A DNA stretch of 64,000 nucleotides, taken from the NCBI GenBank assembly GCA_023159155.1, contig JAJNNX010000040.1, positions 248,001 through 312,000 on the forward strand, written 5' to 3'. Source of the DNA: Ustulina deusta. Taxonomy: Eukaryota > Ascomycota > Sordariomycetes > Xylariales > Xylariaceae. Each line of letters begins with the position of its first letter. Positions within the stretch are counted from its first letter, which is position 1. This document shows, piece by piece, positions 23,717 to 36,000 of this stretch. The position numbers were made by a program, and so were the translations under genes. The notes beneath the pieces were generated by a model. That model did no database searches and was not told the DNA's origin. It saw only the letters and a list, made by a program, of their open reading frames with translations.

Positions 23717-24653
23717 CGTGACTATTGAACAGATGGGGTTGTCCCACTGTAAGCAGGCATCTCTCGGGGTGAGTGGGGCTGGCCGGAATACCAGGTACTC
23801 TTGAAAAGAATGGGCAGTATACTTATCACAATCTGGGAAGGCGGTGAGTATAAGCCCTATACTAGGCGACTTCAGACCTGCCGCGTACCTGCCAGCAGAC
23901 TGGGATTCGCATCCCTCCATCGAAGTCACATCACACTGATGTGTATTATCCCTTTAGGGCGTGTTGTTGACCCCCAGGGGTTGTTTATTATAGGTACTTA
24001 AGGTAGTGGTGGCGGGGCCGAGGCTGCCGTGGACCCTGTCACGGAACTGAACCCCACCCCAAGCTGGTCTACTATACTGCGTGTGGGTACCTAGAGCAAC
24101 AGGTAACCTTAGCAGGCATGTGGGCAGTGAAAAAATTGATCTACTCACCTTGACAACCACAGAGATATCCCGGTCAAAAGAAGCGCAATGAACTCAAACA
24201 TTCTTTGAAATGTTATGTCCTGGGTCGAGTAAGATGATATTAGCTGCAACAAAACGGCGCAATAGCTTGTCGACTGTCGTGCATATCCCCGCCTCAGCCT
24301 GCACCACACCATTCATTTACGTATCGGCTTTGATCCCGAAATAGCGGGAAATGCATTCACCGAGCCATCCACCGGTCCAAACCTCTGCGTCTTTTGCGTA
24401 CACTAGCCTCCTATGCGATGAGACCGCACGAGTGTGGTGCCGTTTCCTTTCAGCTCTGCCTCGCTACTTCAAGTATGACTCTTTGAAATACTATGATTCT
24501 TCGCAACACGCCAATGACATGCAGCTGCTAGTTTTAGTGCTGCTGGTTGACAGCGCGGCACAGCATTGAACCTCGTATGGCCGTCAGCCGACGATACTAT
24601 CGGCCTAGTGCTGAGCTTCAGAGGGTATTGACTGACTAAATGCTGATACTCAA

Positions 24654-25556
24654 ATGCCGCAGCATCATCTGCCTGCAAAGCCCCAGAGCTTGAGCATTCT
24701 ACAGGATCAATCCACCGTGAGCCTCATCCAGAAGGCGCTGTACCTTGGTGACTTCGACGTATCAAGTTTTGATCATGCCCGTAACCTTCCCGGCTTCCAA
24801 GGTATTGTCTAGTAGCTCCTGCAAGCAGACTCTAACATACTTGGCGGTACCCGCGCCATCGGCTGCCTCGTTCGTCTGGCTTTTACTTAGAATGATGGCT
24901 ATCTTGGCCTAGAGCTTCTTGAAAATCCTTCGGCCGAGTCAGTATCGGCAGCTTTAGATGATAGTTCAGAGGTGGGCGAAAGTAAAATATCGTCAAGTGT
25001 CCGTATAGACGGCATTCGCAGTTTGCCAGCAGAAATCGCCACTGCACTGTCGCGACCGACGTCCTTAAGAGGTATATGTTTGTTACAAAACCCTACTCAC
25101 GAAAGCGATGCATTGAGTTCTCAGGTTTTCGCCGAGCTAGCTACACGAACTGGGGTGTCATCCAGTGTCAACGTAGTGTTTGCAGGCGCGCACTTGTCTG
25201 CTCTACGCAAAAGGTTTTGGTTACCGACAAGTCTAGGCTCGACGCCTCTCAATACATTCCCCATTCAACAAATCCTCGCCCGCTGCCGTCGGGGAGACGG
25301 ACGTCCCATCAATTTCGAATACAATAACATCTGCCTTGGAGACGGGCTCCTCAAACCGGAACATTTCGCCGCCGGTTTCCTTCTCTGGCTGTCTACGCTG
25401 GAGCCGAAGTCGCACTGGTGGTTCGAGGAGAAAACCCCTTTCTTCGCCCTCTCCAGTGCTCCGGCGTCCTTGACCCCCGACTTGTTATCCACGGCCCAGG
25501 TGACGCCGATACTCGGTGAAAAAGAAAAACAGGTTTTAAATTTAACTATACATTAA
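24654..25556 (+). pseudogene. Unrecognised protein, frame broken by three TAG codons
   Basis: From the ATG at 24654 to the stop at 25556 one frame of 301 codons reads as a protein. Two consecutive TAGs occur about 52 codons in (NLPGFQGIV, two stops, LLQADSNILGG), and a third at about codon 84 (RLAFT, stop, NDGYLGLELLE). All three sit where Gln would fit, as expected from CAG to TAG. The C-terminal 194 codons are uninterrupted and include SLRGICLLQNPTHESDALSS and NNICLGDGLLKPEHFAAGFL. The pattern resembles the C-terminal region of a group of uncharacterised fungal proteins. I cannot name a domain. Alternatively only the last 194 codons are expressed, but that would need a GTG or a later Met start. 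Confidence 0.45.
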
Positions 25557-25959
25557 CCTTGAATATAGTTCATAATTTAATAACCTTATTTAGCGATTAA
25601 AATAAAGAAGATGAAAAAACAGAACTTATAAAACTACTAGGCTATATTTAAGCCAAATTATTTTCAAGAATGTATAGTAATACTACAATTAGCTAAATAT
25701 ATTAAAAATAAGAGGTCCTTAGACTTGAAACACTTGACCACTTAAATTACATCTGTTCGAGGTGGAAGTTGCATGTTATTAACGAATTATAAAATTTCCT
25801 GAAAGGGACAAGAGCGGTATATTCAATCTCAACTTTTGTGACTAGGTTCGGATATCTCCTTATAATTATATAAGGTGGGGTGTCTGCTGCCTTATACGTT
25901 CCATATGATGACGTCTCTGATAAATATACCGGAAATTTCTCTCTGTTGCTTCCAACAAA
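25557..25959. other. AT-rich spacer
   Basis: About 400 bp of strongly AT-rich sequence with repeated TATA- and TTAA-type words between convergent units. No gene is seen. It is consistent with RIP-affected or untranslated DNA. Confidence 0.4.
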
Positions 25960-27093
25960 CTATCCATTTTTCGTGACAACGGGCCGAAAATCCCCCCAAA
26001 GCTTCCTGGGAATATCGTCATCTTTACCAACGGCTTTGGCAAAATCCGCCAGCCATGACCACCTCGTCTTCTGCCCCCAGCCTTTCTCCATGAAAGTATT
26101 CGCGGTCTTGGGGAAAAACTCAGCAACATTCAGAAACGACGCATCATGTGCGGGTATGATTAGAATGTTGTCATGAGCATCAATTTCTTGAAGCTTGTTA
26201 ATCGTCTCAACCATCGTTGGTACGTCGTAATGGTACGTGTGTGGCTGCTGGCTCGGTAGATAGAATGGGGCTTGCTTGCCATCGCGAAGAAGGCTGTGGA
26301 AGATCTCACCAGGGCATGATTGAGGTGACGTTAAGTTGAATGGATCGGGCAATATAGATTCGGGAAGCGGGTGCCAGGGGTGAGGGCGAAGTTGGCCTCC
26401 GTGATGAATGGCATCCCCACTCATCAGGATAAAACTATCGGGGTTACTTGTGACCCTCGCGAAACCACACATGTGACCGATGTAGTGACCTGGCGCGTCG
26501 AGGAGGTAGAAAGACCCGTCGCCGAAGTAATCGATGGCGGCTAGCCCGCCAATCTTGAGGGATGAAGTGCCAAAGTCCAGTTCCTCCACCTCGCGGCCCG
26601 CGACATCGGCTTCGTGGAACGGGGCGGCTGGGTTGGTAGGATAACTGGGGAAAACGTGCTCTTTGCTGCCAGTCCCGACAATGAGTTTCGTGCTTGGCGC
26701 AAACGTCGAGATGTCGCCGATATGGTCAAAATGCCCGTGAGACCACACTACACCGTCTATGTTTTCCGTGTCGAATCCATGCATATCAAGAAACTCTCTG
26801 ACGTCTCTCGGCACAATCGGTGTCGCTCCGCTCGCGATAACAGAATCGTATAGTGGTTTTGGCCAGTTTTCCCAGTCCTTCTTGATGCCGAGGTCAAAAA
26901 CTAGAGTTCGATTGAGTGTCGGGTTCTGAATTAAGAAAGAATAGCAAGGGGCGACTAGGTAATCATGGCCCAGGATCTCCGGCTCTACTAAGGCGCTAGC
27001 TTTCAATCCCCTTATAATGGTACCGGTATCTATGATGGAGACGCTGACGATCGACGTCGAGGGGGGGATTTTGAGATCAACGGATGGTGCCAT
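25960..27093 (-). CDS. Metallo-beta-lactamase-fold hydrolase
   Basis: A single-exon gene of 377 residues with a good ATG at 27093. The zinc-binding motif HxHxDH is complete in SHGHFDHIGD (His119, His121, Asp123, His124). Further ligands are likely in DAPGHYIGHMCG (His), SGDAIHHGG (Asp) and IIPAHDASF (His). The length and order match the fungal/bacterial group annotated as N-acyl homoserine lactonase-like or lactone/lactam hydrolases. There is no signal peptide or membrane segment, so it is probably cytosolic. The substrate is unknown; small lactones or lactams are the usual guess (family knowledge). No lesion is seen, in contrast with its damaged neighbours. A role with the metabolite cluster 17 kb away is not supported. 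Confidence 0.8.
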   Translation of the reverse strand: MAPSVDLKIPPSTSIVSVSIIDTGTIIRGLKASALVEPEILGHDYLVAPCYSFLIQNPTLNRTLVFDLGIKKDWENWPKPLYDSVIASGATPIVPRDVREFLDMHGFDTENIDGVVWSHGHFDHIGDISTFAPSTKLIVGTGSKEHVFPSYPTNPAAPFHEADVAGREVEELDFGTSSLKIGGLAAIDYFGDGSFYLLDAPGHYIGHMCGFARVTSNPDSFILMSGDAIHHGGQLRPHPWHPLPESILPDPFNLTSPQSCPGEIFHSLLRDGKQAPFYLPSQQPHTYHYDVPTMVETINKLQEIDAHDNILIIPAHDASFLNVAEFFPKTANTFMEKGWGQKTRWSWLADFAKAVGKDDDIPRKLWGDFRPVVTKNG

Positions 27094-27396
27094 GGTGAAT
27101 CCTCGACTATTTAGACTCCAGTAGAGAAGATTGAATGGGAATTACTGATGAAATTTTTCACCCCAGGACCCCAAACAACTCACGAGTGTGTGTGACTGTA
27201 AATACACCCCACTCTTAAATAATACTGCTTACATTGTCACGCCGAGTCTCCCGAACATGTATGCACGCGGTGAAGTGATGTAGGTGGCTTATAGTGGCTT
27301 AGTGTAGTTGAAAGCTATAAAAGGAAGGATATAAAGACACCACTATGGCGGATCCCGGGCGTCAGGAAGGAAAACCAACCACCTTCATCCAGTATC

Positions 27397-27560
27397 GCGA
27401 ATGAATTTGAATTTTTGACTTCTCTACTTGGCCGTTTGATTCCCCAAGAGAAAAGAGTGATAACTATACTAGGAAGTGTAGGTTCGGCCTATCTCTTTGT
27501 ATGGGGCAACGTAGGAAACACATGAAGTAATATTGACTACAGTTGCCCACTCCAGTGGTT
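27397..27560 (+). repeat. Dispersed repeat family, copy B
   Basis: It aligns over its whole length with the copy at 52541-52712. Shared landmarks in order are GCGAATGAATT, TTGATTCCCCA, CTAGGAAGTGTAGGT, CGGCCTATCTC, GGGGCA and TTGCCCACT. It contains no ORF. It resembles a solo LTR or a small non-autonomous element. If an LTR, TG just before CTAGGAAG and CA after TTGCCCACTC would be its ends. Confidence 0.6.
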
Positions 27561-28229
27561 ATTATTCATGTGCATGACGAATAAGATAAAAATAACAACT
27601 GCTCTACCTAAGAAATGTTGGTAATCAGAAAATACCAAGGGTTGTGCCGGGGAGGTACGAGACACGGTGCATATCCTTAAAGAACCCCTCACGGAGACTG
27701 CATGTCAACTGTCAGGTCATATGACCGTTTTACTTAAGAGGGCTTGTGAGTTCCATTTTTTACCCCGCAAAATCATACCGACAAGATGGAACACACATCG
27801 CCTACGTCCTGCATCTACGACCAGGGTCCCCGCTGCATATACCTGGAATATTACAATCAGTTCGGAGATACCAAGATTCCAATATCAAGGCATTTTTTAC
27901 AGTAAGATTCTAACCCTCTCCACAGAACCTGATAACTGCAAGTTATACAGTTCTGGCTGTTATTGTATACTCGCTGCTATCTGGACATAATATTGTCTAT
28001 GACGAGGGACTAAGCCATACCTAGATATGTCGTATTGATGACATAGTCGAAGTGCTATATACGAATTCGGCCCAGAGTTAGTCGTGTATTAGACCTGGAT
28101 AGTCCGTCTGTGGTAGAGTAGAGTGGGTAGAACTTGAAGTGGCTGAACAGGGGGCTGTGCTCAACACCAAGAATATGGAAAACCTTCCTGCAACAGCATT
28201 ATGACGAGAAATCTTCTTAGTTATTTACT

Positions 28230-28384
28230 GCGTTGAATTGAGTTGCGTTCTAATATGGTCGTCTAATTCCCCAATTAGAAAGTTGCGTATTCATGCTAGG
28301 AAGTGTAGGATAACCTCTCTCCTTGTATAAGGGCAAGGTGAATACCCCTGAGCTGAGCCGACTCGCATTGTCCACTTCAGTATA
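28230..28384 (+). repeat. Dispersed repeat family, copy C
   Basis: It shares with copies B and D the ordered blocks TAATTCCCCA, TGCTAGGAAGTGTAGG, CCTCTCTCCTTGTAT, GGGCAA and ATTGTCCACTTCAGTAT, with more divergence between blocks. It lies only about 0.7 kb from copy B in the same orientation. Confidence 0.55.
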
Positions 28385-28639
28385 AGAAAATTTCGAGCGT
28401 TATCGAACAGGCGACAGATAATTGCGCTGGAGACGACGAGGACTCGATTGATTGAGCAAGTCGATTCAAGAGGTGCTTGGTACTAGGAATCATTTGGGTT
28501 TATCGATGCGGCATAATAGCTAGACAAGCTAGATTTTAACTGGTAGAAACTAAAAATCAATATTCAACGGAGTTAAAGTGAGAGAATATGCTCCGTGGTT
28601 TATGCTAAGTCCAAGCCCCTCACTCTCAAACATGGGAAC

Positions 28640-29560
28640 TCATCGCGCATATTCCCTACTCGCTGGTAACTCGACTGGGACTTCATCGCGGCCGCTGACC
28701 GACTTATGTCCCAGCTCCACATGTGACGTCTGCATGTTGCGGCTTTGAGAGAGCGGATAGTGTGCCGTAAGACGTATCTCCTCCACGAAAGGTTCCTCGA
28801 ATCCGAGACCGATCGGCGCTCGATAGCTGCGCCTCTGCGTTGAACCACAGAAGAGAAGTAAGAAGATAGTGATGATTTCTAGACCAGTCAGCGCAAGACC
28901 AACTCCAATACCGGCTTGAGCGCTCGTGCTGAACCAACTAGGTGTTGGGATAGTCGTCGAGGTCGCTAGAGGTAGTGCTAGGAGGAGAAGGAGTAGCTAT
29001 TGGGGTTCTGGCAGGCGAGAACGAAGTAATAAAAAGCTGAGTGGAAAAGTCTGTACGAGTCGAATACGGCGTAGTAGAGAGAGAATCTGGAGCGTCAGAG
29101 GTGTCGGATATATTGAAGAAATACGAAGTGGCAGATATGGGGCCACTACCGTCCCCATTTGGAGAGCTCGACATGAGCCAAACGGAGAACATGTTTGAGG
29201 CAGACAGGTCAAACTGGTAAAGCCGGACTTGCCAATCGAACTGTGTTAAGGCGCTATCCTCAGCACCTCGGCAAACAAGTAGTCAGCTATCCATTCGGCG
29301 AAAGGAGAAGGAGAAAATTTAGTACTCACTGAAGATGCTCAGGTGTCGGGTAGCCGCGTTCTCCCCTCGAGTCTGCTGCCACAGGTTGATCGCATAATTC
29401 GGATAGATGGTAGTATGCCTCATTGCCTGTGTCTCCCCAAAGAGTAAACAGGATTTATTAAATAATCGTGAGTTCCCTCCACTGCATCAGGGGGGTTGAA
29501 GAGCTGCCCTGCTTCTTGTTTAGTAACGACTAGCATGAATGGCACCAAGGAGAGCTTCAT
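28640..29560 (-). pseudogene. Kre9/KNH-like Ser/Thr-rich membrane protein, frameshifted
   Basis: The ATG at 29560 opens a signal peptide (KLSLVPFMLVV) followed by AGQLFNPPDAVEGTHDYLIN, the start typical of fungal Kre9/KNH-like surface proteins. One G appears missing in a GGGG run near 29440, where the frame moves to HTTIYPNYAINLWQQTRG. An intron with donor GTGAGT lies near 29270-29332 and joins in phase to EDSALTQFDWQVRLYQFDLS and SYFFNISDTSDAPDS. After a Ser/Thr/Pro stalk a second one-base shift near 28960 moves the frame to WFSTSAQAGIGVGLALTG, a membrane segment (about 20 residues, LEIITIFLLLF) and a cytoplasmic tail ending at 28640. Intact relatives are single-pass cell-surface proteins of unknown function. 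Both shifts could be assembly errors, but two in one gene favour a pseudogene. Confidence 0.55.
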
Positions 29561-31455
29561 GCTCTGAAGGCGGTACAGTACACCGGTAACACGCATCAGC
29601 TAGGGATAGTATTTGCCTTGTTTATTTTCCTATCCGCTTTCGTAGAAGCCTAGTAAATAGGATATTATAAGATTACAAATGTATTATTGTATGTGCCGCT
29701 CAGGAGAAGATGAGACGGGAGTAAGAGACCCCCCTGTCATACACCTGTTGAGAGAGGAAATTGAGTGAAATGACCTGGCACACCTGTACCACGCGAGCTG
29801 TCGTAACCTACCTGGTCTAAGTGGTCCAGCTGTTGATATCAAGTGGCGCTAGAGCTGTATTTTTTTTTTCCAACACTGGTGTTTCTATAATTCGCCCAAT
29901 ATAATCTAGGCGGCCAGCTACATGCTCACCGAATACCTATATAAAACCATCAAGAGCTCTCGGTCTAGGCCGTCCCCACATTGTAGCGTCGACCCCCGGA
30001 CTCCCTGCCGTGTAATTAGTCCTCTTGGAACGTTGTTATTTCTACTGCTTCTCGACAGCCGTTGTTACATATCAACACGATAATCAGCCCAACCCCCGAG
30101 TGTTCTAAAGGGCCTAAATTACTTCATTTTTTTGGTGGTTCATTGGGGAGAACTAGTCGGGTCTCGATAGCGGTTGTTTGTGGTTTTTCCTTTTTGCTTG
30201 TCTTTTCTTTGTTTTCTCTATTCATTAATATCAATTGGACGTCGCTTCCATTTATTAACGTATTCCATATCTTGTCAGCATGAACAGAGAAGTAATCATC
30301 GCCTAGTCCTCCTTATGCTGCCTTAATGTTACGCCAACCGTCAAATCCCATCCTTGTTGTGTGAACAGTTATTTCACTGCTCCTGGTTTGGGATTGGGCG
30401 TACCCACCAAGCTGGCTACACGTGGGCACAAGTGCACGGGTTGGTGTAGTCGGGTCTTCGAAGCAGCATACTCATGACATCTATAACAGCACGCTAGGGG
30501 AATGTGACGTATCAGCCCCTCGTAGATTTCTACTTCCTTGTTCTCTTGTCTGGCTGTTTCACGTGGCCATTCCCTATCTAGTTCGAGAAGATATCCATCG
30601 TGAGCTTGCCCTCTCAACATGCTCATTGATATGAATTGCGGCATTAGTAGATGGCAGGACAGACTTTGTGGATCAGTACCCCGACGGTGATTAATTAATT
30701 CGTATCAGTAGACCCGTAGTAATATTTTGGGGTTATTCCTTTTGGCTATTGCGTGTCCGATACTCGCATTTAACACAACAAGAGCAAATCACTTCGTTAT
30801 ATTTGTTCACCACCACCACTAGATAATAGACTATATGTTGATAAGACCGGTGGGTGCTATAGTCTTTCAGGAGTAGTTCCGTGACAAGTCGCTGTCATAA
30901 CAACCTCGCAGTGACTTTTCACGAAACACGTATATCATCTTGCCCCCTTTTCAGGGCTGGGGACGAACTAGGTTTTGCAACCCAAGCTCAGTACACACTG
31001 TCTCTGGAGCGTAGGCCGTCTGCGTGAGTCCGGGGGTTTGCATCCTGGTTAGTATCACGCTCACGGGCCTGAACCCTGGCTTCGTAATCCTGACACCTAC
31101 GTGTAATTCTCACGGAGCTATATTGAACCCAACAAAGAAGACTGGAGTCAAGGCGACACGGGCCAAGGCCCGTACCATATATATACTAGTACAACGGAAT
31201 CTGCGAGTACAGATAGAACTTTCCTCTCTAATACTGGAGCCACCAGCAGTCAGAACTGTGGCACTAATGAAAATTAGCGCCTCTCTGGCCAGGGTTGAAG
31301 CGCCGAACCTCAGCTGGTAGATCTTCTAGCTTTCCATTTCCCATCTCCGGCTCTCCCAACACCACAATACCTATCCCCTATGATGCTGGTTCTATCCGTC
31401 TTTCGGTTGCGACGGCGAGACACGGTCTTCGACGTAGCGTTTTGAGTAGTGAATG
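29561..31455. other. Intergenic region, no supported gene
   Basis: Nearly 1.9 kb without a convincing coding segment. ORFs up to 98 codons occur on the plus strand (31024-31320) but show no family signature. A T run near 29861 is the only clear simple-sequence feature. Confidence 0.4.
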
Positions 31456-33050
31456 TCAATGCTTCTGCCTGAACATGTGTCTAATACTTTCCATCGTCTG
31501 TTTCACCATCGCGATTCTCTCGCCACGGTAGTTCTGCGAATGGCCCAGCCCCTTTTGCTTGAACATGACGTCTAAAATTGCAGATGCGTACGAGGTCTCC
31601 AGGAGTCCGCGCTTTTGCGACATATAATTAGAGGTGGGGTTTTGTGGCTCGGATATCACATTGATACCCAAAGCCTCCTCGATCCTCTCGAGCATCTTGT
31701 AACTGAGACTGATGAGGATATCCATTTGTAGGTCTTGGTGTTTATTGAGGTAGAACCCGCCAATGTGCAACCCTGGGAGAATAGGCGGTATAAATCGTCT
31801 GGAGAGCTTCTCGTGCGAGAACAGGGATTCGTGGATCCTGGAGAAGATTGTTTCGTAGGTCTGCAAAAGCATGGTGTAGCATGTGAGAATTATGAGCGTC
31901 ATGGGCATGTCGACGGGCGTCAGGCTACTAGATGATTGCAAAAATGCCGTCATATCGCTGTTCATATGCGTGGTAGAATCTCGGTTCGTCATGTCCGCGA
32001 AGGCTTCTGGATCTGGGGGTAAGTGAGCGGGCTCATTTTCATCGCGGAATTCAGAATATGAACATTCAGACTCTGCATATGAGTAGTGGTCTGGTTTTAA
32101 GCCTTGGAGAAGTTCCAGAAAGGTTTGCGAGCTCTCTAAGACTCTCCCAATCGGGCTTTTTGGCCCCATCGGCCCAGTTCCGCAGCTCTGACTCTCCGGC
32201 TCACAGCGACTTAGGGTAGAGATAATATCGGCAACAGCAATAGAGTTTACTCCTTTGAAGTCTCTCACAATACGCGAATTAAGCTCCGATAGGCGATGCA
32301 AATCGTCCTCTCTGGAGTCTGGCGTCTTGGCGTCCGACGAAGCATTTATCTCCCCCCAATTCGTTCCAAGCACGAACGTTGATGTATTGCTCTCTGTGGT
32401 CGATGCCGGATCCAACAAGATATCCATCATCGAGGCCGCCTCGCTCGCCTTCGTACATGACTCTGGGACTGAAGGCAGAGAATAACTAGTAATATCAACA
32501 TTGAATGGCCCATTTTGTGGAAAAGAAGCCGCCTTGTGCGTGCCAAATGACAGAGTAGTGGAAGACCCCATGGAAAGCGAATGGGGGTCAAAATCGGGTG
32601 ATCCGAATGCTAAGTGACTATCATCTGCCGATCTTCGTTTCGCAGGTCGTGGGTTGCATTGGTCCCCAGGCTCGGTATGCCCCTGATAATCTGGTTCTGG
32701 TGATGGCTTCCGCAACAGATTGTCTTTCGGAACTTTTGGGAACAATGGCTGTAAAGGAGGCTGATCCGGTTGGGTTCTTGGTGATGGGTTTGGAAGCCCC
32801 CTATCTTTTGTAGCCTTTCGCGATGTTGGCAGAGCGCTGACACATTGAGCACCTGCTTTTACACATCGTACACATGGCTCTAGTGTCTGCTCATCCACCG
32901 ACTGTGTGCTCCTCGGTGGCCTAACGCATCGCAATTTCTGGCCACGGCACCTGTTGTAGTTCTCGTTGGCGCTGTGTCGACATCATAGGGTATGAACGCT
33001 ATTGCCACCTACCTGTCGCAGGCGCTTCTCCTGGAATTCTCTGCGTCCAT
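31456..33050 (-). CDS. Zn2Cys6 transcription factor, AflR-like
   Basis: Two exons, 33050-33013 and 32950-31456, split by a 62-bp intron (GTAGGT donor, CAACAG acceptor), give 510 residues. The intron interrupts the zinc cluster, as often in this family. The cluster starts at residue 12 as CDRCRGQKLRC; the second half is CVRCVKAGAQC. The linker between Cys3 and Cys4 is 17 residues, longer than the usual loop. A basic/Pro-rich region follows. The C-terminal half (VDMPMTLIILTCYTMLLQTY, FSRIHESLF, YKMLERIEEALGI) resembles the AflR-type C-terminal domain found in pathway-specific regulators of polyketide clusters. It is the best candidate regulator of the cluster to its right; AflR-type proteins bind TCG(N5)CGA sites (family knowledge). 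No lesion is seen. Confidence 0.8.
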
Positions 33051-36000
33051 AGCTACACTAGCTATCCGTTATCTGATAGTGAAGGGGTGTTGTGTGAACG
33101 AGTTCGTTGTCCTCTCATTGTTACAAATCATATAGGAGGAGCTATAGTTACTCCATTAAGTAAAAGCTTCGGCAATGACATGAGTTTTCCTCCTCTCCTA
33201 TTTCCGAAATCTCTATCTAATTAGGAACCGTTTTGGCCGGGCATACCTAGTCCATAGAAACTGCACGTTTTTATACGCATGGTGCAGAAAAGCCACTCCT
33301 TAATAATCATCAACCAATTTTGGCTATTGAGAACAACCTTGTTGTCCCAAATCAGCATACCGTGCAGTTCTCGCCCCGCAAGGACGCCAAGTCATTACCT
33401 AGATAGGCATATCGAGACTGTTTTTAATTCGTATAATTCTTATGTAGATCGACGGCTAACCGTGTATTAACGACACTGTGCCTTTCAGGGAGATACGGGT
33501 TGTCCCAATTATGCCTTTTAGTGGCTATGTCGACGATCAAGCAACACTACTATTTAGCCAAAGCATTCCCCTTCCTATCTTTTCTAGTCTAGATGCTTAC
33601 TATAATACGGAAATACCACGCGCAGCGGCCAGCGATGGATTCGTGCTTACTGCCAATGCTGAGTACCTACAGAATGACATCAGAATTAACCGCTAAAAGA
33701 TTACGTGTACCAGTCTACTTCCTGTTTAGTCTATATCTGACATGTAGCATTGCGTCTGCACATGCCAAGTGGTCACCAGAGCTAGCATTTTATCTTCTCT
33801 GCGACGACGTATTATCTACTAAAAATTGATGTTGCTTCAAAACTGGTGCAGCTAGAGAATGAACCAGCTCAAATCCACGGATTACGCAGGTAGGTAGGTA
33901 CGTACGTAAGCAGCTTCGGCACATGTTCTCTTACTCATACCAATACTATATGATGATATATTTCCCTTCGATTCCTTTCACCACCTGTTACTATGTACCT
34001 AGTATTACACCACCGGGAGTATTCATGGTGTTAGAAGTGGTACGAGGCTTACCTAATAATCCTGGTGTTATCATCATTATAGTGCCAGGGTTGAAACTGA
34101 TCTGCGGGGTTATTTCGAACTACCCCGTTTATCCTCTCGGGTCTCCCGGTACTACCGTACATAGGTAGCTAGAGGCGAACCTAAATCTAACAGGGGTTGT
34201 GGAAAGGTACGAAGGACAATCCCAACCTACAACACACCTCACTCAATAACAGGCTGTCTACAAACCGTTTAAGAGACTACAAACAGAAAAAAAAGACAAA
34301 AAAGAAAACATGTCTTTAAACTTGTGACGGAAAGGTGAGCTGAACCCTAGGGCTTCAGAAGATCGTATATATTGCTGTAGAATATATAACATACCAACCT
34401 GGTTGGTGTGTTCGCTATACATAAGACGTGTGGGCGTTGCTGACTCGGCTTCCAAAGTTCTCCCAGCTGAAGTGGTTACATCTCCCACCTTAGCCAGTAG
34501 CCCTTGCGAATAGCCTCACCAGACGCCAGGGGGTAGTCCCCGCTGCTCTGTCGCAAAACTATAGGTATATATATATACAGCCTACAAGGAATTTTATTAG
34601 GGAGAATTGAGAGATTATGGGGGGAAATACTACAATAGCCTGAGGATCGTCTCTGGGTTGTAGAATATCGTTCCCAGAAATCCAGGTCGCAGTTCAGAGC
34701 CCGAAGGTGCATGAAAGCATGCCTTGATTTCTGCAAGTGTCTACGGCTTCCTTGTAGTACCTCTCTCTCCCTCTTTCACAAAGAAAAAAAGAGCCATTCA
34801 GCGAAGATTACATACCAGCGTTTTCTGAATATCTAGCCAAGATTTCAAATCGCCGCTAACACGTGTTTCATAAAACTTCTTCCAGAATCGATTCGGTACT
34901 ACTTAATTCTGATTACTCATCCTAGACCTGGCCAGACGCCGCACTGACTGCAGCAGTGTAATGCACCTGCATATGTATGGATGTATCTAGCTCCTAATAT
35001 GTTTGCGCACATAGGTACAATCGACCTCAGGCATACAGCTATAACTAGATTCTTTATTTGAAATATTGGAAAACATTGTGAAATCCACATTGATTGTTAT
35101 TGTCACATGGTCCTACTTGTATGTGACTCCCGCAACTAGTGTATTAGTTCCCGCTCCCGGTAGTTTCTTCGGTGCCGGCTCAAGCCGATTGGCGATCCCC
35201 CGCCACACCCCACACCCCGAGCACCCCGGCTCGTTCAAAATCATGCCTGTCAGAACTAGTCGTACAATCTGTGCTGCATTACACTGTGAATAAATGCTCG
35301 GATAGAATAACCATGGCGAGAATGATGACAGGCTTGGCGGGCCGGAGCTGAGCAGAGCCCCATATGTGCGGGGAGAGTCATACCACATTGTATTTCGGTC
35401 CGGGCCCTCATGTCATTAGTATCCTCCAATGGGTAGTGGAGGCTAGAATGTATGATTCTTATCTGAATAAGGAATACCGTACCTACAAGCAGCTGCGCCA
35501 CCGTCGCATCGCGTAAGATGCAGCGGGGGTCTGCATGAAAGCTGACTCGGTTACGACTGTCGTCTTTGTTGGTGGACTTCGTCGAGCGGCTGGTAACTAA
35601 TGCGCTCGCCGTTTCCCAGGTCCGCCGACGTTGGTTTTGTTAAAACGTGCATTGGCGCAACGGGTCAGCCATGGGATGTTCAACTGCAGGCAACCTCAAC
35701 TAATTGGAGACGACACTAATGATCCATGTTGGCTGATGTAAGAGTTCGGTCCAGTTTTATTGTATCGAAGTGCGGGAAGGATTGGGACGGGAAGGAAGGG
35801 TGGCTTTCGTAAGCGGCCTCTCGCATCAGGTGGGCCGAGCTGAGTATTAGTAACCAGGCTGCCGACTCCGAACCGTCGCCGAAATGTCACCGAAATGCCA
35901 TCTGTGCAGGTACGAGAAGCTTGGTTGTTCACTCGGAGTTGTAGGCTTTCCAACCCGGTCAGCGTTTCAAACTCATTATTGTCGGTAAACCGAAGGTGGC

